DNA of 64,000 nucleotides from Marinomonas primoryensis (lineage in GTDB: Bacteria; Pseudomonadota; Gammaproteobacteria; Pseudomonadales; Marinomonadaceae), in NCBI RefSeq assembly GCF_013372285.1, contig NZ_CP054301.1:1040001-1104000 (forward strand), given 5' to 3'. A program made the translations under genes and the position numbers. Shown one piece after another: positions 26,233-31,493 of the stretch. Positions within the stretch are counted from its first letter, which is position 1. Each line of letters opens with the position of its first letter. The notes below the pieces were generated by a model. The model had not been told where the DNA came from, searched no databases, and worked only from the letters and a program-made list of their open reading frames with translations.

Positions 26233-28226
26233 TGACTATTTTCTCACTAAAACACGAAGCTACAACAATTAAGCAATTAAAAAAAGTTATCAAATATAAC
26301 AGCAATGACAAGGTAGGATTGAATAATACAAACAATCCAAGATTAATTTCTGTTAGTTCTAACTGTGGTTATTGTTCAAATGTAAACGACGAAAACGAAT
26401 ATAACCAGCTCGTAGAGAACTTTATTTTATCAGTTGATGCTAATTCACAACTATCTAAAAATTCACGTCAAAAATACCTATACGAGCATTCTGTAATATC
26501 ATTTTCAAATGATGATGATGAAAGATTAGGTATGGCTAACGCTTTAAAATTAGCAATAAAAACAGCTAAAAAATACGATCCTAATTTTGAAAAAACGCCA
26601 TATATGATATGGCCGCAGGTCGATAGTGGAAAGCTTCACTTCCATATTGTGAGAGGTTATCACGACGAGTTAGGCAACTATCATAGACAAAGCAATTCGG
26701 GCTTAAAAAGACAGTCAGCAGTGCAGAAAATAGAGAAAGAGAATAAATTAACACTTACTGGAAAAAATAACCCTGATAATTACATATGGAAAATAGACGT
26801 AAATAATAAGAAAAAGAAAATATATGTCCCAAATTTGAATGATGATCATAAAAAAATAGCTAAAAATAAAGCTATCGATTACAACTGTAAAATAGACGAA
26901 TTAGGCAATATTAAATATTCTTTGAAAACAAAAGAAAATAAATTAAATTCATCTATAAATAAGAATAAAGACATTCACAGAAGTAATAAAAAAAAGGTTA
27001 ATAATAAAATAAATGTAATATATGGGAAAATAACTGAATTAGAAAAGCCTATTAAATACAGTGTTTTTAAGAAAGTTAAAAACTGGTTTACTGATCAAGT
27101 AAAAATAGACAAAGAATATAATGAAAATTTAATTAAAAATAATGAAAACAAAGTTTCAAAATTAGAAGGTATGATAAAAGATGATTGGCGTATTAAAAAT
27201 AATACTCATCGTAAAATTCTTGGTAAAAAAATAATCAATGAGAGAAAAATTAATGTTGTTAATAATGAAGAAAAATATATTTTAGATAAAAAAGATGATC
27301 TTTTAAATAATGATGATATTTTTTCAAATCTTAAAAACACTGTTAATAATGCTTATCGAAGTTCTAAAACGACACAAGAATTTATTGATATACTAAATGA
27401 TAACAAGATAGAAATATTTTTAAATATGAGAGAGAACGGCACTGGTGGCATAACGTATACATCATTAAATGATGATATTTCGCTTGCAGGCGGAAAAATT
27501 AACTCATATTTGACATACGGTAAGATTAAAAAAAATGATGCTGATTTATTCGAATACTTAACTAATAGAAGCTTTAAAAATGATGAAAAATTAAGTATTA
27601 GTAATGATTTCGATGTTAAAAATATAAACTATAATTATAAGCAAGTTAAAAATAATGATGGTTCAATGTCAATTTTCTATAATAAAAAAGATGAAGAAAA
27701 AAGACCAAACAACTTTAATTTAAAGATAAGCCAAGATAAAAAAACAATATCATTAAGCCCAAATTCAAATCCTTTCGATTTAGAATTGACTTATAAAATA
27801 GCAAAGGAGAACGGCTGGAAGGGTGCAAGTTCACAAAACAAAGAACTTACTTTAAAATCTATGAAAGTTGCATATAAAAATAATAAAGATGATTTATTTT
27901 TCTTTCAATTAGAAAATTCTTCAATCTCTCTTGATGATGTTAAAATTGTTGTTTTAAGCGAAAAAATGAGCAATTCAAATTTAATTAATCTCTATGATAA
28001 TAAATTAACTAATAATAGTATTGATGAGCAAAGAAAATTTGTATTATCAAAATTAAATAATAAATATGATACTGATTATGTTCTTAATGAGTTAAATAAA
28101 GATAGATCATTAAAAAGTATATTAAATGATAAAGACGACTTATATATTTTAAAAATAGATCATAAAAACGATCTAAATAATAATGTTAAAAATGAAAATT
28201 CAAATAAAAGGCGCTATAAATTTTAA
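26232..28226 (+). CDS. Relaxase / mobilization nuclease, MobA/VirD2-like
   Basis: A 664-residue protein. The N-terminal 200 residues carry a relaxase domain: KYLYEHSVISFS (motif around residue 80) and VDSGKLHFHIVRGYHDE (metal-binding HxH near residue 137). The first His of the usual three-His cluster appears replaced (WPQVDSG), so the metal site may be atypical. The remaining 450 residues are Lys/Asn-rich, low in similarity to anything I recognise, and contain no visible helicase or primase motif. A relaxase nicks oriT, stays covalently bound and pilots the strand through a helper conjugation pore. Its stop shares the bases TTAA with the stop of the convergent rep-like gene. Confidence 0.75.
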   Translation: MTIFSLKHEATTIKQLKKVIKYNSNDKVGLNNTNNPRLISVSSNCGYCSNVNDENEYNQLVENFILSVDANSQLSKNSRQKYLYEHSVISFSNDDDERLGMANALKLAIKTAKKYDPNFEKTPYMIWPQVDSGKLHFHIVRGYHDELGNYHRQSNSGLKRQSAVQKIEKENKLTLTGKNNPDNYIWKIDVNNKKKKIYVPNLNDDHKKIAKNKAIDYNCKIDELGNIKYSLKTKENKLNSSINKNKDIHRSNKKKVNNKINVIYGKITELEKPIKYSVFKKVKNWFTDQVKIDKEYNENLIKNNENKVSKLEGMIKDDWRIKNNTHRKILGKKIINERKINVVNNEEKYILDKKDDLLNNDDIFSNLKNTVNNAYRSSKTTQEFIDILNDNKIEIFLNMRENGTGGITYTSLNDDISLAGGKINSYLTYGKIKKNDADLFEYLTNRSFKNDEKLSISNDFDVKNINYNYKQVKNNDGSMSIFYNKKDEEKRPNNFNLKISQDKKTISLSPNSNPFDLELTYKIAKENGWKGASSQNKELTLKSMKVAYKNNKDDLFFFQLENSSISLDDVKIVVLSEKMSNSNLINLYDNKLTNNSIDEQRKFVLSKLNNKYDTDYVLNELNKDRSLKSILNDKDDLYILKIDHKNDLNNNVKNENSNKRRYKF

Positions 28227-28855
28227 TAATAAAATTTATAGTGTTCTTCTAATGTTGGTGAATTTTTGTTAACAGGGTATTTATATTTGACTTCTACATT
28301 TAAGCTTTTAAAAGCTTGTTTAATTTTGAATATTCTTCTATCTCTTCGCTCAATTTTATACAAATCTAAAACTTTAAATAAATAATTTACGTCTAAATAA
28401 CCACTAGGCTTCATTGCTAAAATCATCGCTAGTTTAGTTGTTCTTATATCTTTTATGCTTTTCAATGTTTTTAACTCTAATTTATTAAAACCACTTTTTT
28501 TCATCGTTTTTATATATGTATCAGTAAAAGTAAAACTTATAGTTTTATTTTCTAAATCATAATCAATCAAATCAAAGAATTTTGAAATTATTATATGATG
28601 CGTCAACAAGAATTTTTCAATATAAATAAAACTTAAAGTAGCTCTACACAAATAACTATCACTCGCAAAAAAGTTTTTTAATGAAAAAGTCAAATAGTTT
28701 TCATCTGTTTTGTTATTCTTATAAATCATCGTTGCGTTTGATAAGATCGCAACAAATAGTTTAATGTCGTGATTTTGTTTAAAATCAAATAATTCATAAT
28801 GTAGTTTGTTTTCTCTGTTCATTAATTCTCTCGCTATTGTAAAGTATTCGATCAT
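28223..28855 (-). CDS. Putative plasmid replication initiator (Rep_3-like winged helix)
   Basis: A 210-residue basic protein. I do not recognise a definite family. The second half has a pattern like the winged-helix initiators of iteron plasmids: LKTLKSIKDIRTTKLAMIL, then LDVNYLFKVLDLYKIE and RRIFKIKQAFKSLNVEVKY, which resembles the 'SxxxxRLYxLL ... FKxxVLxxAxxEIN' layout. The context supports this: iteron-like repeats lie 235-355 bp upstream of its start and a candidate antisense RNA lies over its leader. It would bind the repeats and start replication of the excised circle. It is convergent with the relaxase gene, the two stops overlapping. Confidence 0.5.
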   Translation of the reverse strand: MIEYFTIARELMNRENKLHYELFDFKQNHDIKLFVAILSNATMIYKNNKTDENYLTFSLKNFFASDSYLCRATLSFIYIEKFLLTHHIIISKFFDLIDYDLENKTISFTFTDTYIKTMKKSGFNKLELKTLKSIKDIRTTKLAMILAMKPSGYLDVNYLFKVLDLYKIERRDRRIFKIKQAFKSLNVEVKYKYPVNKNSPTLEEHYKFYY

Positions 28856-28925
28856 TTTATATATTCCTCATTATATAATTTTAAAAATTAAACAGTGAAG
28901 AAATACATTATTTCAAATTTAATTA

Positions 28926-29025
28926 TTGACTTTATAACAATTAAATGTATATTAATTTATATCTTCTTGCCGGAAGTTTAATTTTTTTAAAAGTCGCATT
29001 CATTTATTTGAATGCGATTTTTTTT
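28926..29025 (+). ncRNA. Candidate counter-transcribed small RNA opposite the rep leader
   Basis: A good promoter (TTGACT at 28926-28931, 16-bp spacer, TATATT at 28948-28953) points rightward. About 70 nt beyond it is a strong terminator: stem TCGCATTCA/TGAATGCGA at 28994-29017 then T8. The predicted transcript, from about 28960 to 29025, has a first small hairpin CTTC-TTGCCG-GAAG and contains no open frame. It is antisense to the 5' leader expected for the rep-like gene, whose possible -35 (TTGACA on the minus strand, 29060-29065) lies just beyond. This is the arrangement of copy-number antisense RNAs in plasmids. Function is inferred. Confidence 0.55.
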
Positions 29026-29089
29026 GTTTATAATTTCAATTAATCATATTTTTTTAAATTGTCAAATTATGTATTAAAGTGTTGGGTCA

Positions 29090-29210
29090 AAAAGCTTAAT
29101 TGTGGTGTGTGTGATTGAAAATAAAAGCTTAATTGTGGTGTGTGCAAAGTAAAATAGTGGTGGATGAAGAAGTAAAATAGTGGTGGATGAAGATGTAAAA
29201 TAGTGGTGTG
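29090..29210 (+). repeat. Five iteron-like repeats (candidate replication origin)
   Basis: Repeats sharing GTGGTG after an AT-rich lead: AAAAGCTTAATTGTGGTGTG at 29090 and 29123, AGTAAAATAGTGGTGGATGA at 29148 and 29171, and TGTAAAATAGTGGTGTG at 29194. The GTGGTG cores lie at 29102, 29135, 29157, 29180 and 29203, spaced 33, 22, 23 and 23 bp. Spacing of about two helical turns is typical of initiator-binding iterons. They lie between the rep-like gene and an AT-rich segment. Confidence 0.75.
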
Positions 29211-29223
29211 CTAATAATATAGA

Positions 29224-29247
29224 TTACTAACTAATGTAGATTAGTAA
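29224..29247. repeat. Inverted repeat TTACTAA/TTAGTAA beside the iterons
   Basis: The 7-bp arms at 29224-29230 and 29241-29247 are separated by 10 bp. It lies 14 bp right of the last iteron and could be part of the origin or an operator. Confidence 0.45.
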
Positions 29248-29359
29248 CTGATTTAGAATTTTTAATATAGATAAAAAGAACTTAAATTTTCTTTCTTTTA
29301 TCTTTCGCAAAGTGACGCAAAAAACAAAAGTAAGACTTATTAAGTGCATAAGAGATTTA

Positions 29360-29568
29360 AGAGATATGCCCTTCGGGCTTTTCTGGAAGTGCGGAAGAGC
29401 GTAGCGATGACCGTAAAAAGCGTTTAAATGATGTTTTAAGCGTGTTTTTTATTTCTTTGATATGATTGGTTAAGATATTAAAGAGATATGCCGCAAGCGG
29501 CTTTTCTGGAAGTGCGGAAGAGCTAAGTGATGATCATATAAGCGTTTAAACGATGTTTTAAGTGTATT
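29360..29568 (+). repeat. Two 87-bp imperfect direct repeats with covarying hairpins (oriT candidate)
   Basis: Copy A is 29360-29446 and copy B 29482-29568, offset by 122 bp. Each starts AGAGATATGCC, forms a hairpin (GCCC-TTC-GGGC in A, GCCGC-AA-GCGGC in B), and continues TTTTCTGGAAGTGCGGAAGA and later GCGTTTAAA-GATGTTTTAAG. The stems differ in sequence but both still pair, which supports selection on structure. A hairpin followed by a short conserved single-strand segment is the layout of MobA-type oriT sites. No gene is present. Confidence 0.75.
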
Positions 29569-29731
29569 GTGTGAATTTATAATTCGACAGACCTTGAAAA
29601 AGAATCTAATAGTGTTTAATTTACTAATAAGCTTACAAAAGACGGCCTGTGTCAATTATTTCTAAGGTTTAAGTCTCAATCTTAAGATTCTGTTGTTGCA
29701 CTATTAATTATTTTATTTAAGGATTTAAAAA

Positions 29732-30766
29732 ATGCGTTTAATATTCACTTCTTTATTGATTCTATTTTTTTGTTCAGGATGTAAAAGCACAGAAAACTTA
29801 ATTAGTTCATACAAAGAATCATTAAAGTCTCCAGAGCAAAAAACAAACGAAAGTATTGATCAATGGATTAGTTCTAAAGATTTGGAGATTTTAAAAGAAT
29901 TTAATTATTCAATGCCATTTTCAATTGGTAATTCTATTAAATATATTAAGGAGGATGATTTAATAACTTTCTATAAGCGCATAGATTCAATGAAGGAAGA
30001 TTTTATAATAAAATCTAAAAATTATGAAAATGATATGCCTAAACTTTTAGAGTTGTACCGATCTATTGATAGTGTGATTTATAGTTTTAACGTGACAAGA
30101 AACTTTATTGATAGTGTTGTTGAAAAACATGCAAATGAGTTTGAGAATTATAAATCTGATAATAATATCGGTTTTTATGATTTGTTTAACTATTGTGATG
30201 CTAATAACATAGAATCTAAAGATTGCATGGAAAGAAATGGAATTAAAGAGATTCTTTTTTCTAATTTAATAAGTGAAAATAATAATTATGATCAGTATAT
30301 AAAGAATTTGAATAGGGAAATCTTTTCGTTAAAAGAAGTTATTAGGGATATTGCTATTAAAGGTAAAAATCATGAGAAGAAAATATTTCTAACTAATGCT
30401 AAATTGAATGGTTGTGAAAAAGCTAAAGATCTAAATTTTCGTGAGAATAACAGTCTCTCTGATTTGATTGGTTTTGATTATTTTAAGCCGAATGATCAAC
30501 TTATATATGAACTAAAAGGTTTTAAGATTTCTCAATCTCTTTCAAATGGTCTCCTATTATCATCTACTTCAATGCGTAATTATTCAACACCGTTTATATT
30601 TGTAGATTTATCTGGTTTATATGCTGATGATTATGTATTTGATAAAGATGAAGAATATGTTTGCTATTCTGGCATTAAAGAATATAAATCTATTTTAGGG
30701 GTAATTAAACGAGTTAATTCTTTTCATGCTATTAAGGATGATAATAAATATTACTTTTTAAAATAA
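29732..30766 (+). CDS. Element-borne lipoprotein of unknown function (cargo)
   Basis: A 344-residue protein with a lipoprotein signal peptide: MRLIFTSLLILFFCSGCKST, the lipidated Cys probably being residue 17. The residues after it (K-S-T) do not carry the Asp that retains lipoproteins in the inner membrane. The mature protein is rich in Asn, Lys, Ile, Glu and Tyr, with long helical stretches around residues 80-210 (some heptad-like), then a more beta-like C-terminal part from about 270. No family is recognised. It is the only gene in the element without a clear transfer or maintenance role and is followed by a terminator. Surface exclusion or phage defence are possible but unsupported. Confidence 0.7.
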   Translation: MRLIFTSLLILFFCSGCKSTENLISSYKESLKSPEQKTNESIDQWISSKDLEILKEFNYSMPFSIGNSIKYIKEDDLITFYKRIDSMKEDFIIKSKNYENDMPKLLELYRSIDSVIYSFNVTRNFIDSVVEKHANEFENYKSDNNIGFYDLFNYCDANNIESKDCMERNGIKEILFSNLISENNNYDQYIKNLNREIFSLKEVIRDIAIKGKNHEKKIFLTNAKLNGCEKAKDLNFRENNSLSDLIGFDYFKPNDQLIYELKGFKISQSLSNGLLLSSTSMRNYSTPFIFVDLSGLYADDYVFDKDEEYVCYSGIKEYKSILGVIKRVNSFHAIKDDNKYYFLK

Positions 30767-30789
30767 TATTTATTATTTGAATTACATAT

Positions 30790-30814
30790 AAAAAGACCTT
30801 GAAGGTCTTTTTTA
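30790..30814 (+). terminator. Terminator after the lipoprotein gene
   Basis: The stem AAAGACCTT/AAGGTCTTT is followed by T6, 25 bp beyond the stop codon. Confidence 0.88.
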
Positions 30815-30882
30815 CTGTTTAAAATCGTATTATTTATCTTTTAATATACGAATTAGTTCCAGAAAACCCTTTTTAAATTCAT

Positions 30883-30912
30883 AAAAAAGCCCCAATAAAG
30901 GGGCGTTTTTTT
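30883..30912 (-). terminator. Terminator of the element-borne tRNA-Leu gene
   Basis: GCCCC and GGGGC pair around a 6-nt loop with A- and T-runs on both sides. On the minus strand it lies 3 bp beyond the CCA of the intron-bearing tRNA. Confidence 0.85.
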
Positions 30913-30915
30913 AGT

Positions 30916-31268
30916 TGGTAGCGGTAGCCAGACTCGAACTGGCACACCCGAAGGCATCGGATTTTGACATTTTCACGGACTATATCATCACCCTAAAAAA
31001 TAGGGGCTGGACGCTTTTTCATTAAGATATTAATACTTAACTAATTCCTGTTATTAAGCCTATTCGCATAAGCTCAGGTAGTCTCTGAACCTTCCCAGAC
31101 TCCGTGGGCTTGGCTGCTGATTGTCTCGTCAAAGATTTTCCAGCAATTCATCCAATTTAATCGACTTTCTTACGAAAGAAGCGGACTCGTTTATTTTTTC
31201 TTTCACTCTATTAGAGTGTTTTCAGACACAGATTAATCCGACGTGTCTACCAATTCCACCATACCGCC
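30916..31268 (-). tRNA. tRNA-Leu(CAA) interrupted by a group I intron, carried by the element
   Basis: Exon 1 is 31268-31236 (33 nt), the intron 31235-30968 (268 nt), exon 2 30967-30916 (52 nt with encoded CCA). The spliced 85-nt product is a class II tRNA: acceptor GGCGGTA pairs with TACCGCT (first pair G.U), anticodon stem TCGGA/TCCGA, loop TTCAAAA giving anticodon CAA, variable arm with TGCCTTCGGGTGT, T arm GCCAG-TTCGAGT-CTGGC. It has the same anticodon as the host gene the element destroys but differs from it in acceptor, anticodon-stem and T-arm bases, so it is not a recent duplicate. It has its own promoter and also lies downstream of the stranded host promoter. Confidence 0.93.
30968..31235 (-). 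ncRNA. Group I self-splicing intron (tRNA type, probably IC3) in tRNA-Leu(CAA)
   Basis: All four core motifs are readable on the minus strand: P AATTGCTGGAAAATC (31148-31134), Q CAATCAGCAGCCAAGCCC (31123-31106), R GTTCAGAGACTA (31090-31079) and S GATATAGTCC (30986-30977). P4 pairs TGCTG with CAGCA; P7 pairs GACTA with TAGTC. The exon end CGGAU can pair with GUCCG at 31186-31182, giving the expected U.G pair at the 5' splice site (P1), and a P2-like hairpin CTTTC-GTAA-GAAAG with a GNRA loop follows. The last intron base is G. The 5' splice site falls between positions 32 and 33 of the anticodon loop. No homing endonuclease frame is present. Confidence 0.92.
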
Positions 31269-31283
31269 AACAATTCCAAAAGC

Positions 31284-31303
31284 TATACAACAGTTATACA
31301 ACT
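31284..31303 (+). repeat. Right-end arm-type repeats (TATACAACA / TATACAACT)
   Basis: TATACAACA at 31284-31292 and TATACAACT at 31295-31303, 11 bp apart, 74 bp inside the right core. They match the left-end pair and, in the circular form, both pairs flank the core in the same orientation. They overlap the -10 box of the element's tRNA promoter. Confidence 0.7.
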
Positions 31304-31320
31304 TTTTTTATCTTTTTCAA
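31293..31320 (-). promoter_or_regulatory. Element's own promoter for the intron-bearing tRNA-Leu
   Basis: On the minus strand TTGAAA (31320-31315), a 16-bp spacer and TATAAC (31298-31293), about 25 bp before the tRNA 5' end. It would allow tRNA expression from the excised circle. Confidence 0.6.
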
Positions 31321-31376
31321 AACTATAAGTTGATGTTTTAAAAGAATATTTTCTTAAAAAAATGATAAACCGTTTC

Positions 31377-31417
31377 GATTTTGAATCCGTCGTGTCTACC
31401 AATTCCACCACACTGGC
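31377..31417 (-). pseudogene. 5' half of the host tRNA-Leu(CAA) gene (split by insertion)
   Basis: On the minus strand it reads GCCAGTG (acceptor), a D arm with GGTGGAATTGGTAGACAC, the anticodon-stem strand ACGGA and the loop TTCAAAA, then departs into element DNA. Its acceptor strand pairs with TACTGGT of the 3' half at 24111-24163 (G1.U72 and G7.U66 wobbles). It still has its native promoter but cannot form a tRNA alone. Confidence 0.93.
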
Positions 31418-31436
31418 CTTGAAAAAGGTGAAACGT

Positions 31437-31464
31437 ATTCTATGTTTTTTTGTATAGGTGTCAA
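31437..31464 (-). promoter_or_regulatory. Native sigma-70 promoter of the split tRNA-Leu gene
   Basis: TTGACA (31464-31459 on the minus strand), a 16-bp spacer and TAGAAT (31442-31437), 20 bp before the tRNA 5' end. Transcription from it now passes the orphan 5' half and runs on into the element's intact tRNA-Leu, with no terminator in between. Confidence 0.85.
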
Positions 31465-31493
31465 TCGTTTAACCTAAAATAAAAATATTTTAT

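Larger units (their letters stand above)
28856..29731. other. Non-coding replication/transfer control region of the element
   Basis: About 880 bp without a gene, between the rep-like gene and the lipoprotein gene. In order it holds the rep leader with the candidate antisense RNA, five iterons, an inverted repeat, an AT-rich stretch, and the two hairpin-bearing direct repeats. A short minus-strand frame at 29470-29655 overlies copy B and is not considered a gene. Confidence 0.7.
24155..31385. mobile_element. Integrative mobilizable element in tRNA-Leu(CAA), about 7.2 kb
   Basis: The limits are the two copies of the core GATTTTGAA (24155-24163 and 31377-31385), which is TTCAAAATC in tRNA orientation. 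Contents in order: arm-type repeats, tyrosine integrase, hairpin, MobC, relaxase, Rep-like gene (minus), candidate antisense RNA, iteron-like repeats, two hairpin-bearing direct repeats, lipoprotein gene, tRNA-Leu(CAA) with group I intron (minus), arm-type repeats. The coding DNA is strikingly AT-rich, with Lys/Asn/Ile-rich proteins, compared with the flanking genes. It encodes mobilization but no conjugation pore, so it would need a helper. Replication functions suggest that the excised circle can behave as a plasmid. Confidence 0.9.

Noticed and set aside
29090..29210. CRISPR array
   Set aside because: The repeats are short, degenerate and spaced by two helical turns without spacers of constant length; no cas genes are present. 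Iterons fit better.
29470..29655. 61-residue minus-strand frame
   Set aside because: It overlies the second hairpin-bearing repeat and has no ribosome binding site or recognisable features.
31121..31333. 70-residue frame on the plus strand inside the group I intron
   Set aside because: It overlies intron core motifs and exon 1 on the opposite strand, resembles no homing endonuclease and has no ribosome binding site.
24111..31417. Trans-spliced or permuted tRNA formed by the two host halves
   Set aside because: The halves are 7.2 kb apart, lack flanking complementary segments, and the 3' half has no visible promoter; simple disruption explains them.
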